Shown: in pieces, positions 24,735 through 37,188 of the stretch
Numbering within the stretch: position 1 is the stretch's first letter
Layout of the letters: every line of letters starts with the position of its first letter
Assembly (NCBI RefSeq): GCF_002878395.1
Contig: NW_025859999.1
Span: 638,377 to 702,376, forward strand
Direction: 5' to 3'
Source: Capsicum annuum
Taxonomy: Eukaryota; Streptophyta; Magnoliopsida; Solanales; Solanaceae
Length of the DNA stretch: 64,000 bases
Program-made: the position numbers and the translations under genes
The notes under the pieces: model-generated
Databases searched by the model: none
Seen by the model: only the letters and a program-made list of their open reading frames with translations
Told to the model about the DNA's origin: nothing

Positions 24735-24860
24735 AGCAACAACAACAACATACCTAATGTATTCCTAACTAGTGGGGTCTGGAGAAGATAGAGCATACGA
24801 AGTCCATACCACTACTTCAGATGAAGTAGAGAGGTTGTTTTTGATAGATCCCCAGCTTAG
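24735..24860 (-). mobile_element. TS-type SINE, minus strand
   Basis: CAACAACAACAAC tail at 24736-24750, then CTAATGTATTCCTAACTAGT, GGGGTCTGGAGAAGATAGAG, AGAGAGGTTG and GATAGATCCCC. More diverged than the copy at 1184. Confidence 0.8.
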
Positions 24861-26874
24861 AATCAATCACCATATAACAAACACAATACATAAATTCAAT
24901 ATAAACTTGTAACGTGTGCAAAATATTCTAACAACGCTAGCCACAACATCAAATTAAAACATGACATCAACTTAAAGGAAAAAAAGAATGCCAACAAAGG
25001 TACAAATGTCAAAGATTGAAAACATTCACCATATAAATGCTACAAAGATGTTAGTATATACTCGTAAAAGGTTTCTGCATATGTAACAAAACAAAATAAG
25101 TTTAAAACCATGCAAATCATGTCCTCTTTCAAATAGCAACACCAAGAGAAGAGACATCTATCTCTTGTAATGATAATCTTCCATTCCATCCATGGAACGC
25201 AAAACCAAATTACTGCTCCAGCTCAGTAGCTGCTCTAGAAACTGAAGATAAACTATCAAAAGAATCCAGTAACATACAGTGAGAAAAGAGTAGATGAAAA
25301 GTTTTTAGTAAAAATTGTGTACTTCTTTGGTAAATTATGAAAAACCTTTAAAGCAAAATTACTTATGCCACAGCTTGAAGAACCAGACTCAGCTCTCAAC
25401 CAGTAACCCTTTTCATGAACTAGATAACAAAAATTGCCAACTAGGTGGATGAGGTACTTAGGAAGAAAGGTTCGTACATGTTCTAGGTGTTTTGAGATCA
25501 AATCACTTCTAGAATCAATAGTAAACGCATATCTATGAATAGCATGAAGATTTTTTTATACAAGAACACAACATGGAATAAAAGTACATATATTAGCAAT
25601 GGTAGCATATGTTGATATCAACCTCACACGAGTGTAAAATCAGGAATATAAAGTGATCAAATAATCAAACCTCAACTAGAAAGGTAGGGGATATTCACCT
25701 AATGACTGTTCCTTCCAGCTTCAGAACTAAATTAAAAACACCAAATTGATAAGAAATCTCTAAAACAGGATGGAAGGAGCTATGAAGATACAGTGTTCAG
25801 CACAATAATAACTTTAAGACAAATTTATTGACTCCCATAATGGATCTACAAATAAAAGCAGTCACTGAACATTTCACAAGTAACTAGTGCAAACAAAAAT
25901 TTTATATTGGATCCAGATAGGTTTGAATGGGGTGACATAAAGTCATGAAAAATGAGGATTCATATATCCAACTTCAAGTAGTTTAAGATTGAGTAGTAGT
26001 TGTTGCCTAAAATCTAAATCCAAATTTTCATAATAAAGGATTAAAAGAACAACACATGTTTTTTTTTTCTTTTTCTTATTTCTTTATGAAGTAATAAGAA
26101 CGATACAACAAGATCTCTAACTTGGAAGCAGAATGATAGAATTCTAGGAAATTTTGTAACTTGAAATTCTTAGAAGATCAAAAGGTAGTAGTATATCACC
26201 AAACAAAATGCAAGAAAATAATTAAAATACTTCAAGAGAAAGAATGAGACTACAATATTGGGACAGGTACAGTTTGTTTCATTACACCAAATTCCTACAA
26301 AACAAGTTACCATTTTTTTCATGGATAGAAGTTTGTTGCTTTGTTATTTAACTTAGTTGGAGATATTATAGTCACTTGTTTAGATTTCACCATTGAAAAT
26401 GAGGCTATGGTTTTCCATTAGAATGATGTTACATAAACGTTTATTGAGGGGCTATTTTGGTTGTAGATCAATACATTGACAATTTTGTTCTTCATGAAGT
26501 TAATTATTTAGGTTTCGATTATCAGTAAGTGTGAAAATATATTTCTAAATAGTTCCATGTACTAAACTACTTCTACTAGTAGGTTACAAGGAATATAAGG
26601 TAGTTTTGAGGAGAGCAAATAGATGAATTGACATTAGCTTTTTAAATTGTGTAATTTAATGCTAAAATTGATATAATTAAAATCCAGATAGAGTTCAAAC
26701 AATAAAATCCAACCAACACACAGAAAATGATTCCAAAAAAATTATTTAGTGCACCTACCAAAACATGCCCAAACTCAATAATTATAACCCACAAATACTA
26801 ATTCCTAGTGATCCTTTTTTCCCTTTGGATATTAAAGTAAGATTCTTTACTTAAGAAATTATAAATTAAACCAT

Positions 26875-26975
26875 ACAACAACATACCCAATGTAATCTCA
26901 CAAAGTAGGGTCGGGGAGAGTAGAGTGTACGCAGACCATACCACTACCGTGCTGTATATGATAGACCCTCTACTA
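26875..26975 (-). mobile_element. TS-type SINE, minus strand, internally deleted
   Basis: ACAACAACATACCCAATG, GTCGGGGAGAGTAGAGTGTA, CGCAGACCATACCACTACC, then GATAGACCCTC. The GAGGTAGAGAGGTTGTTT block normally present before GATAGACCC is missing. Confidence 0.8.
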
Positions 26976-27720
26976 AATCAAAAAATAGTTCTAAGCAGTA
27001 TATAGAAAGACATAATGGAAATGGAGATGGGCATGGCAAGTCAGCAGCATCAGATTAATCTTAAATTAATATAGTTAGAATCTAAGAAACAATAATTCGA
27101 CAATATTTAGTGAACCTACTAACACACTTAAACTAAAAAACAAGGGCTATTGAAGTAAACACTCGGATTTGAATCACAATTTTTAAAATCATATATTAAA
27201 GTAAGATTCTTTACTAAAAAGAAAATATAACCAAGAGAAAATACCAATAAAATAAAATAAAATAAAAACACAAGTTCATGTCAAGATCATAAATTTCATG
27301 TCGAATTATAATTAAAACTTAGAATAAAAAATAATTTAAATCTTTAAAAAAATGGTGGAGAAGTAAGAGAACTTGTAAGAGACATCCCTTCTAGAAGAAC
27401 CAAACGAGGAATTTTGATGATAATTCAGATACCCACATGAAGTTTCCATTAATACAACCCAACAAAAAAAAGATAGTTAGCAATGGCAGAGAAACTAAGG
27501 TGGTCGTGTTTTGTATTGATTAATTACTTAAAGGGTAAGTGTTATTGATTTAATTAATTAAAGTTGGATGTCATGAAGCCAGAGTTTGTGATTGTCGGTG
27601 AAAGTTTAGCCAGTGAAAATGATGGGGGGGAAAGTGGAAAAGCATTATTTTAAGAAAATAGGAAGAGAGAAGGGCATTCTCAACACTGCAAGTACTACCT
27701 GGAATTCATTAATGTAGGTT

Positions 27721-27960
27721 AGAGCTACGAGAAAAACTCTCTCATTGAGATTAGGCTGAGCTGATCAGTGGAAACTGGAAAACAAGGAAAATTTTGATTT
27801 TACTACAAAAATTCAACAGCTTATGAAATAAAAACAATAACTTGATCAATTAAAAAGAAAGTTAAACCTTAGAATTACTTGATTTAGGGTAGAGCTGCGA
27901 CCAAAAAATTTTCTCAATGAGATCACGGAGAGAAAATCAATGAAAATTAGAAAAGTGGGA
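27721..27960. repeat. Diverged direct duplication near the CACTA right end
   Basis: TAGAGCTACGAGAAAAACTC followed by TCATTGAGAT (27721-27755) is repeated as TAGAGCTGCGACCAAAAAAT and TCAATGAGAT (27891-27925), each followed by a GGAAACTGGAAAA or GAAAATTAGAAAAG block. Subterminal repeats are transposase-binding regions in CACTA elements. Confidence 0.5.
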
Positions 27961-28265
27961 GTGATTAGTACTTGCTCTAGGGTTTAATTTGGGATAAGTT
28001 TAATTTTTAGAAAAGGAGCGTGTTTTAATTTTTTAGAATTTGATTTGGTGCTTTAATTTTTGGTCAAATGAAAAAAATAAATTTTTTTGCTTATGCCTGA
28101 AAATTACATATTATTTGGGACCAAATACTCAATTTTTTTAGGACCATATTTAGTACCTTCATAGTAAAGTACATAAATAAAGACCAAAATATAATCTTAT
28201 CTCAATACCTATATTTTTAGAGAGGAGATTATCAACTTATCCCAATATGTTGGTCATAAATAAAG

Positions 28266-28280
28266 TTTTTTCTTGTAGTG
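28266..28280 (-). repeat. CACTA right terminal inverted repeat
   Basis: TTTTTTCTTGTAGTG, reverse complement CACTACAAGAAAAAA, followed by the TAT duplication at 28281-28283. Confidence 0.85.
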
Positions 28281-28283
28281 TAT

Positions 28284-29011
28284 AGAATAGTTATACAACC
28301 CTTGGGTAGATTAAAAGATATAGTTTTTGTATTAAAAGTGTGGGTAATACCAAACAACCCCCATAAAACCATCTTGAAAACTGTTAAAAGTAGTCCCGAT
28401 GGCTCATATGATAACTCGTAGCCTCTGGCTAGGAGTTATAGCCTGAGTCATGTCCTAGGGAAACAAATTTTGGATCGTACTATTGTCAATAGGTGTCATC
28501 CAATGACTCTTAGCATCTAACAATGACCCATAGGGTCTGATGACAAATCATTGTGTCTGAGGCATCTTCACTAACAAATTTATTAGTACTATAGTAAATT
28601 GGGATTAACATTTAACTCTTATATCACATTAAGGCCAAATTTGAGGATTTGTAATGATAATTCAAATATCTATCATTTTTGTGGATCTTCAACTTGAAAA
28701 ATCTTTGTAATCTAGAAATAATGCTCGTTTAAACTTGATTATGGCAAGATACTTCACAAGAAGTCAATTGGTAAGGGATGTTTTGACTTGGTTATGAGAT
28801 AGAAGTTACCTTTGTCCTTAATATATCTTTAGATCACTTCTTATAATGTATAAACATGATGTTTAATTTCTACAATGCAATTTTAGAATAGTTCTAATCT
28901 TTTATTAGATTTTCATGGGTGTTATAAGAATTCGTTTATCAGAGGTGCTTTCAATTCAGGAAGGTTTTCAGGACATCTTATAACCTTAAATAACATTACA
29001 TGCTATAAGTG

Positions 29012-29042
<31 letters not shown>

Positions 29043-29299
29043 TCCAGGTAGTTTACATGTCGCAGATTGACAGAAGACTATCTTAAATGAGGATTGAAAC
29101 TTGATAGACATCCTATAACTCATAGATGAGCTCGGATATAGATCCCACAACTCGTGGTATAGTTTTTACTGAGGAAAAACATTTATTTTCTGTTGAATTT
29201 CTATTGTAAGTTAGATTGCTAAGCATGTATAATTTTTCGGTATTACAATAACTTTATAGGCTGACTTATCCAATAAATTATTTGAAATATTTTTCCCAT
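28284..29299. other. Unassigned repeat-derived DNA
   Basis: The first 200 bases may continue the inverted gypsy LTR cut by the CACTA. The rest could be an LTR of the Athila-like remnant that follows; I see no terminal motif or primer site. A (TA)n microsatellite lies at 29016-29042. Confidence 0.3.
29016..29042. repeat. (TA)n microsatellite
   Basis: Uninterrupted alternating TA of about 27 bases. Confidence 0.95.
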
Positions 29300-30900
29300 A
29301 TGGCTAAGTTGTAAAGTGAGATTTTGGGGTTCAAACTATTAAAAAGAGGACTACGTCAAGTTTGGGAACAAGTTAAGAAGCTATTGGTGAGCTGTACTAA
29401 TTATTATCAAACCCAATTAGTCTTTGCACATACTTTTGTTTAAAGATTGGATATTTTCTCTAAACTTTTTCATAATTCAGCTACAGGTAAACAATCACTG
29501 GATAAATCTTATGATGAAATAAAGCTTTTTTCCAAACAATTTAGCATCTAGCAATCTAGAGTAACCTAACTAATCCAATTAAAGTATTGTAAAAAAAATA
29601 TTAAGGATTATTGAACCCGATAAACTCCCAATCCAGAAGCATAGATCTCTACTATGAACAATGAATTCAACAAGCTGAGCTACTTACTCAAGGTCAAACT
29701 TCAAGCCCAAGATAATGTTCATCAAGTGTAGAAGGTAGTGTTATTTTATGAGGCCCGTGGAAGAGATCATATATCTAAAGTTTAGAGCCAATCTAGAATT
29801 CATATAAATTATGGGCTATGTAGTAGAGGCATATGACATTATATTTTTAGTAATTTTTCTAACAAAAAACTAAAGTCAGCATCTGGAATATTAGTCAAAA
29901 CCATTATTAGTAGCATAGTCAACATGAAGGATATCAATAAAAGAAGGAAATACAATACAAGTCAAACTCTTGCAATAAGATAAGTGCCTAATAATTTGGT
30001 AGAAGGAAAAAAGAAAGTCAAGGCTAGTCTAAAAAATAACGAATTAGCACTCCAATGTTTGGAAAGACAAATGGGCCAACTATTTGAATCATAGAATACA
30101 AGACCTCGTAGAGGTCTACCTTGTGATGTGAATCCTATCCCAAAGTAGATAGGTTAATATGATCATAAGAAAATATGGATAAGAGTTGAGAAATGAAACA
30201 CTAGAGAAATAGTAGCATGTTAGGTGCCAAAGAATAATAGGAGAGAGATCTGAACAAGTTAAATTTTGACTTAGAAGCCTACCAATTCCATTCCTGAAAA
30301 AGTTTATCAAATGAAAGGAGGACCCAAATTGTGAAAAGTTGTATGAGCTACTAAACTAGTTGAGGACTAACATTATTTTTATTGAATTTTGCAGGGTATT
30401 TCCCAATATGCAAAGTATTTGAGAGAATTTTTAACCAACAAAAAGTTATTGATGGAGAATGTTAAGGTACCAATCATAAAAAATAGGCATGAAGGATTCC
30501 ATATAGTCTTCCAATAAAGAAGAAAGACAGTAGAATTTTCAACACATAAATTATTGAGTTGCTTGCAGCTAACGCTAGAATATTGTTTGACTTAATAGCT
30601 AGTATAAATTTGATGCCACTATCATTGTTCCAAAATTTTTGTTAGAAAATTGCTAACCCACATTATTTGTATAGGAGTTGGTGTGTAAGATGTTGATTAG
30701 ACTAAAAGGTGTAGTTGAAGATATATTGGAGTAGATTGGCTGTTAAATATTGCTAATGTACTTTATTATTCTTGATTTTGAGTCAGATTTGGAAGTTTCA
30801 TTTATTTTAGGATGTCGATTCTTATCCAGGGGAAAAAATATTACTAATGTGGCTTTTAGAAACTACACTATTTAAAAATATAGCAAACTTGAAGTGATCA
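29300..30900 (+). pseudogene. Athila-like gag-protease remnant
   Basis: Heavily broken. Recognisable pieces in order: a gag core near 29340-29500; NELALQCLERQMGQLFES with RRGLPCDVNPIPK at about 30040-30145, the gag tail; an AKYLREFLTNKKLLMENVK-like piece near 30410; the protease active site FDLIASINLMPLSLFQ at about 30577-30630, where the catalytic Asp is kept and the following Gly reads Ile; and VLDFESDLEVSFILG near 30770, the protease flap-to-end block. Same order and blocks as element F but far more decayed. No RT seen. Confidence 0.65.
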
Positions 30901-31388
30901 ACACATCTAAGACACCTAAAATGAGTGAAAATAATAAAGAATTATTAACCAAGTATGAGATCGAAGATGACATAAATCTTAACATAGGAAAGTATAGGCC
31001 CCATAACACAAAAAATCATTATCATGGGACTATTCTGCAACCCTTGGGAAAGTGAACTAATTTAGAACATAAGGAACTTTTTGGACATATGTACCAAGCA
31101 TAGACATCCGTATATATAAGATAAAGAGTTTAATTTGAAAATATTTATATATTGTCTTGTAGAAGAGGTAGATACATGGTATAATAAACAAGGATGAGAT
31201 CATCCAAAAACAAGTAGAACCTTTGCATTTATTTCTAAATAATAAAGTCAACATAGTAGAAAAATAGTTCTAGAAAATAATATCCTACATTTTTTATGAA
31301 CTACATTCTGAAGCATAGGTTAGATTTTTGACAACTTGATTCTACACACTTAGTTCAATGGGCACTTAAGACCATAAGTGATCACAAC
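30901..31388. other. DNA without recognisable genes
   Basis: AT-rich; no homology seen. It may be the decayed tail of the Athila-like remnant to the left. It ends in the TAAAC duplicated on insertion of element A. Confidence 0.3.
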
Positions 31389-31393
31389 TAAAC
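31389..31393. repeat. Left target duplication of element A
   Basis: TAAAC, repeated exactly at 40513-40517 after the 3' LTR. Confidence 0.85.
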
Positions 31394-34300
31394 TGTAACA
31401 CCCTAAATTTTTCAACTAGAATGAAAATCCGTCATTCCTATGCGTAGATGTTTTAAAAGCCTCAAATCCTATGTAAATTTATTGTGTTAATCAATTATGT
31501 AGTGTGGTAATATATTATACCATGAATTTAGATCATATAAGTCCCCTAACTCAAGTAAAAGTCAAAAGCTTTCCTATCGTTCAAGTTTTAGTGAGTGTCA
31601 AAACTTGGGTCAACTTCAATCGACCATAACTCATTTTATATGACGAACTGGGTGTCTTACTATATATAAAATGAAATATATTTGAATTACCTTTCCAACG
31701 ATAAAAATTTCACCTAAATAAGATATCAGAGTAAGGAGTTATGCCCATTTTACTCAGGCCTGCCAGGCTGGGAATCCCAGTGATGACATTTTGTGACATG
31801 CAGTCATGCCCATGACAGTCTATCACCAGGGCATATTTTCACCCCCAGTGATGAAATTTTGTGACAAGCCGTTATGATCGTGATGGCCTATCACCAATGT
31901 CATCAACCTTAACCAGAAAACCAAGATTTTACCTTTTTGTTACGATATTTCATGATGACCTATCACCAGTATGACGGCTTATCACGAATGTCGTCAGCTA
32001 TTTTTCCCAGTAATAGAGGATTATTTTAGTAAAGGTATTTTGGTTTATTTACTTAACTTCCCATGACTTATAACCCTCACGGAGCATATTATCTTCCATT
32101 ATCTCTAGTTAAACATCTCAAATAGATCTGTCATACACTTTCAACTACAAGATTAGGGTTTTCTCTCAACATTATCTCCTCAAGAGCAAGCCTAAGGAAT
32201 TCTTCAAGAACCTTCAGAAACATTAGATATCTTTCAAGATTTAATCACTAAGGTATGAGTACTGTTCATCCACGGATCCCTTTCATCCGTGGAGCTCAAG
32301 AACCATGTTTTAAAAAATAAATTATGATCTTTATTTTAATGTGTGATTATGTTCATGTTGATGGTTGTTAATTGTGTTTCAAGATGGTATCTAAATGTGT
32401 TTCAAGAAATGTATGGGCATGTTAGTTGGATACCCATGAATTTGGGTGGTTCAAGATTTCTAAATTTGTTAAGTACACCTATGCTCAATATTTTGCATGT
32501 AAGGTGTTTGATAAAATACCTAGAAAGATAAAAATCATATATTATAACATAGGGGTGAACTATATGATAAAGTCATGCTAGTCTATTATGTTCAAATAGC
32601 TCACTTGTCATTGTTGTGCAATATATGTGGTAATAGAATGTACATGATAATTGTGGAATGGATTCATAGTGTGTCTATATGCCTTCCATGCAATGAAAAA
32701 GATCATTATTTTGAAGTATCACATGAGTTATCCCCAAATTATTACAATATGAACTAAATGTTATATGTTTGCTATTCCCTTATGCTTAAATGGTTTTCAT
32801 GCGATTGTTATGAATAGTATATGTTGTCGGAATGCCCATGATATTAGAATATAAGATTTATGACTTGATTATAAGCATTCCTATACATTTTACATATTAT
32901 GATGACCATGTACTTCATGAAATCCCTCACTCATATATTATGGATTGTTATTGATGGTCAGGCACTCAAGAATGTCAAGATGTGTTAGTTTCCTTCCATC
33001 GAGTCCTGGGGGTTCTTGTACCCAAAAAATGTAGTTTTGTGCCTAGAGCCATGTCATGTTATCACGATACTCTCAGTCAAGCCATGATTTATAGAATTCA
33101 GTCAGACATGTGACTCAGGAAAACTCAGTAATCTTAGTAGTCCAGTAATCTAAGTAATATTAGTGCTCCGTAACCTCAGCAACCTCAGTATTCATAGTTA
33201 ATCTCAGTAACTTTAGTACTCTCAACCAGTCTTCATAACTTAATATATTCCGTCAGTCATTGGAATCCAGTAAATTTAGTTTAGCTCCGCTAAACAATAC
33301 CACTAGTATCAAACCAGTTAATCAGTATCAGTTCAGCTAATCAGTTCAGTTTAGTTATTCAGTTCATCTTAGTTATTCAGTTCAGTATCCTTTAGATGGG
33401 ATTAGAAGTTAGCACCGAGTGAACCCAAGGATGGGAACTCACCTACAGTTCATGGTGTGATTCTTAGCAGTCATCCTTGTGTTCCAGAACTACGTAGCTA
33501 GGATAGCTTGAGATATCTTAACCTATCAAATTAGGTTTAATGAGGTGGCTTAACCTGTCAGTTTAGGGTTCCCACCATTCTCATTTGAATACCAGCAAGA
33601 TAAGGGTGACTCACAGCTATCCTTACCAGTGGTATGGTATTGACACCCTTCCAATTAGGGAACAAATTAGATCCTAACTTAGCTGTTATAGTATATATGG
33701 GGAATGTCGGTTAAAAAACTACCTTCTATAGTTTCAGTTATAGATTTTAGGTTTGTTAACTATAGTCACACAGTTTTAATAAAAGAACTAAAGTAGTTCT
33801 TCAGATTTTAGGATTGTCAGATATAGTCAACTCAGAAATAGAATGGAACTCAGATAGTTCCTTTAGATTTTTGGACTGTCTGATACAACCACTTATTCTA
33901 TGAGATATATCAGTTCTCTGAACTTATGTATCTGTTACATCAGTTATCAGAATTCATGATATTAATATTCAGCTTCAGGACTCTTAGACATAGTTAGCCA
34001 TACCAGTTCTTCATAATTCCAACTATAAAAAATAGTCATTCATCTATTTAGTATCTCAGTATCAGTACACTCATGTTATCAGTATTCAGACTCAGTAGTC
34101 AGTATCTTCATGAGTTCAGTTACAATTATGAATGGATGTATGTATTCTCATGTACATATTAGTCAGCATTGTTCAGGGATACAACCCTTTGCATTTAGCC
34201 TACCTCACTTGTATACTCAGTATATTCATATGTACTGATGCATTTGCACTATGGTATTTTCTCTTATGTTACACTATAGGTTCAGAGGCACGTGTTCCAA

Positions 34301-34705
34301 ATCAACAGTAGAATTTCAGTTGCAGAGTTGCAGTGAGTCATCATCCATTTGAGGATGATATTTTTTTATTTAATTTAATATTTCAATTCAATTTTTATAG
34401 ACGGAGTTAGTTGGAGACATGTTCCATCAACTTCTTATTCAGACAGTTTAAAGGCTTTCTAGACTATAACATGTCAGATAGTTATTTCAGATTTATTTTG
34501 GTAATATTATAACATTTTCTGACATTATTCTTATCTGATGTTTTTATTTAGATTTGAACCTTATGGCCATTCAGTATATATTTTTCGCATTTTCATGTTA
34601 TATTATGCAGTGTATAAGTATAGATATCAGTCATGGGTTAGCTTGTGGTCCTTCAGGGTCATGAGCACCGTGTAGTATTTTGATTCAGAAAATTGGGGCA
34701 TTACA
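31394..34705 (+). repeat. 5' LTR of element A
   Basis: Starts TGTAACACCC and ends GGGGCATTACA; aligned end to end with the 3' LTR at 37189-40512. The left part holds two or more 68-base units built on TGATGACATTTTGTGACATG (31781, 31849). A TATA-like TTATAA is at 32068 and a CTAAG|GTATG donor-like site at 32253. Farther right come the GAACCCAAGGATGGGAACTC block (33422) and GAGGATGATATTTTTTTATT (34343), shared with the other LTRs. Confidence 0.92.
32068..32258 (+). promoter_or_regulatory. Putative core promoter, leader exon and splice donor in LTR A (5')
   Basis: TTATAA at 32068-32073, then CTCTCAACATTATCTCCTC and an exon-like stretch ending CACTAAG|GTATGAGT, with the GT at 32253-32254. The same layout recurs at the matching site in LTRs of A (3'), B (both), C and D. 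Function is inferred from position and conservation only. Confidence 0.5.
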
Positions 34706-34709
34706 AACT

Positions 34710-34722
34710 TGGTATCAGAGCC
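34710..34722 (+). promoter_or_regulatory. Primer-binding site of element A (initiator tRNA-Met)
   Basis: TGGTATCAGAGCC, four bases after the LTR end. It is the standard initiator-Met primer site of plant LTR retrotransposons. Confidence 0.92.
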
Positions 34723-34920
34723 TAAGGTTCATTAGAGTCCTAGGAAGTATGAAAGCCGCATCTAGTAGAGTCTTGTACACGTATTTGTTGTGGATCACAT
34801 TTATGTGTAGGAGGATATGAGATATTTTAGGAACAGTGTCCCTCTTTTCAGTATTCTTGTCATGCCAGTGAGCATAATCTCAAGTCCCTCTCAGTCTAAT
34901 CCATTTCTCCCTTTCTTCTA

Positions 34921-34923
34921 CAG
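34921..34923 (+). promoter_or_regulatory. Putative splice acceptor before gag of A
   Basis: CCCTTTCTTCTACAG ends at 34923, three bases before the gag ATG. B, C and D have an equally placed pyrimidine-rich AG. Confidence 0.45.
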
Positions 34924-34926
34924 AAT

Positions 34927-36065
34927 ATGCCTCCTAAAAGATGAAACGGGAATCAGTTAGCCCCTCATCTCGAAAACCCTTTGGGTGATCATATTTCTTA
35001 TGCGGAGTTTAGGATTGCATTCACCACTCTTGCTCAGTCAGTTGCTGCCCATAATAAATGACGAACTGTGATTCTGGCCAATCCAGTGGCCAATTCAGCT
35101 ACAACTAGAATTTGGGACTTTACCCGAATGGATCCTCCTTCTTTTATGGGGTCTATGTCAGATGAGGACCCACAAGAATTCTTAGATCAGATTCAAAAAG
35201 TGATAGATATTATGGGGGTGACTACTGTGGAAAGTGCTGATTTAGCTGCATATCAGTTGCAGGATGTGGCTCATACTTAGTACAAATAGTGAAAGTTAGA
35301 AAGATTAGATGGTGCAGGTTCTATAAAGTAGGAGGAGTTTTCTTCTACTTTCCTTGATAGATTTTTCCTGGTAGAGCTTAAAGAAGCTAAGGTACTAGAG
35401 TTCATCAACCTTAGGCAGGGCAGTATGACAGTGAAAGAGTATTCTCTTAGGTTTACTCAATTGGCTAGATATGCCCCTCATGTAATTACAGACAGTAGAG
35501 CCAAGATGAGTAAGTTCGTGTAAGGGGTAAACTATAACATAGTAAATGAATACAGATCTACCATGTTGAATAGTGATATAACTTTAGCCAAATGTATGAC
35601 TCATGCTTACCAGATAGAGGAGCATAATATAAGAATAAGGGAGAGAAAAAGTAAGAGAGCAAGGACAGGTAGTTTTAACTTTGCTCAGCCTAAATCACAG
35701 GGTGGTAACCGTTCTCAGCATAGTCACAAATTTTCAGCCCCAGCTCTATCCTCATCTAGTATACAAGAACCTAAGTTTAGAAATGACCGTCATGATGGAG
35801 TGCTGGGGTCCAAGGCCCAGGGTGGTGAGAATAGAAGTTTTACTTATCCGCTTTGCGAAGAGTGTGGTAAGAATTACCTAAGTGCATGTAGGCAGGTAGT
35901 GATGTATACTTTGGGTGTGGCAAGCCATGCCATAGGATGTGAGAGCGTAGAATTCTAGAACAGAGTCGTAAAGAGTTGCATCAGCAAGTCATCAAGAGTG
36001 GTCAGAGTCAGAATAAACTTTATGCACTCCAGACCCGTCATGATCTGGAAAGTTTCCCTGACCGA
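34927..36065 (+). pseudogene. gag: gag of element A
   Basis: Starts ATGCCTCCTAAAAGA. One frame carries, with stops, DFTRMDPPSFMGSMSDEDPQ and FLDQIQKVIDIMGVTTVES (35068-35280), FINLRQGSMTVKEYSLRFTQ near 35400, KMSKFV and a basic RERKSKRARTGSFNF tail (35563-35958). This is the same gag type as D. The zinc knuckle (35895-35940) is split by a frameshift: the shifted frame reads YFGCGKPCHRM, with the first Cys changed to Tyr. Stops at codons 6 and 45 and at 35278 are single transitions of Arg or Trp codons. The frame then reads LYALQTRHDLESFPDRD near 36020, the gag end in relatives. Capsid/nucleocapsid role; not producible intact here. Confidence 0.85.
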
Positions 36066-37175
36066 GATTTGGGTATGTTACTAGTCTTTCATGTTCATGG
36101 ATTGCAATGTTAGATGTCTTTCTATAATTTGGACATATGTTCTAGCATGAGTTAGTTAGTAAAGCCAGCAAGTCAGTTTAGCAATCGAGCAGTCAAATTT
36201 GTATAGTTTGTTTTCTCATCCTTTCTTCTATTCATCATATCCAAGTTCTCAGGGAATGTAACTATTCCAAGTAGAACCTTTTAGTAGTTTCAAGTTCAGT
36301 TCAGTTCATGCATCATGCATTAGTCCCAGTCTCCCAAGGTTCAATTATAATCTAGTTCGTAGATGCCCTATCCATCGCCTCAACTTTCTTAATATCTCAC
36401 GAAGTCAGTCCAGCATCCTTCAATAGACATAGTATCCCAAGGGGGAGATACATTATAGCCCCCAAAATTTCATGATTTAAACATGTCCTTTTCTTTGATT
36501 AATCTATGTTGAAGGAAGTGTTACTTATGAGCGGACCCTCTAGCTCTAAAACTCAGCAGTAAGCCATGTACTCAATGGCTCACTTTAGTCTACGATACGA
36601 TACTCTATCCATGTTATGCATTGCAGAATCAGTTTTGTTCATGTATTATATTCCAGACTCAGTTATGTTCTAATATTTCTGCTAATGCATATTGAGTGAT
36701 TAATCTCAAACTCATCGATATTTTCAGTTCAAGGTGACGGTTTTCTTTAATCTTATGCGTTCCTATGTTCAGATTCAGTACCTAACTTTGTATTCAGTTC
36801 CATGCCCAGTTTTCTATTCAAACTTGGTACCTTTACAATTGCATGTTCAGCAGCATGTTCCTGAGCCTGTTCAGTCTATCATGCATTCATGTATCATGTC
36901 AGTCGTATAATCATACATTAGATATGCATGGATTCAGCTCATCAATTAGGCATCAGATATGCATTCTTTTTATGACAAACTCAGTTCATCAGAACACTCA
37001 GTCATGCATTCATGAATCCATTACTTATGGATCAGATATGTATGTTCAGTATGATGTATTCAGCTTATCAGTCATGTCAATCCCGAATATATGCTTCATT
37101 AGTTTATGTATTATACGTACTTCAGTTGATCTTTTCTTCCATCTCAGTCATTCTTATGCAGAGGCGAATGTTCCC
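36066..37175 (+). other. Non-coding region between gag and polypurine tract of A
   Basis: No pol homology in any frame. Rich in short T- and C-rich and CATGCAT-containing blocks; the segment 36880-37110 repeats variants of AGTCATGCATTCATGA and ATCAGATATGTATGTTCAGT. The same words occur before the polypurine tract in B and D. Confidence 0.6.
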
Positions 37176-37188
37176 AAGGGGGAGATAT
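37176..37188 (+). promoter_or_regulatory. Polypurine tract of element A
   Basis: AAGGGGGAGATAT directly before the 3' LTR; identical 13 bases precede the 3' LTRs of B and D. Confidence 0.85.

Larger units (their letters stand above)
24250..28265. other. CACTA interior without recognised genes
   Basis: AT-rich sequence with short open frames only. Apart from two SINEs (24735-24860, 26875-26975) and a diverged subterminal repeat (27721-27960) I recognise nothing. It may include 5' untranslated sequence and introns of the transposon gene on its left. Confidence 0.4.
15955..28280 (-). mobile_element. CACTA (En/Spm) DNA transposon with nested insertions
   Basis: Left end CACTTCAAGAAAAAT (15955) and right end TTTTTTCTTGTAGTG (28266-28280) are inverted repeats of the classic CACTACAAGAAAAAA type with one mismatch, flanked by TAT on both sides. 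The left subterminal region holds GCGACGAGTAACTTACTCGT-like repeats (16020-16330) usual for this superfamily. Transposon-related coding sequence is on the minus strand at 22540-24220. An Athila-like retroelement (about 17226-22112) and two SINEs are nested inside. Without the nested retroelement it would be about 7.4 kb. The TNP2 catalytic core was not found, so it looks non-autonomous. Confidence 0.8.
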
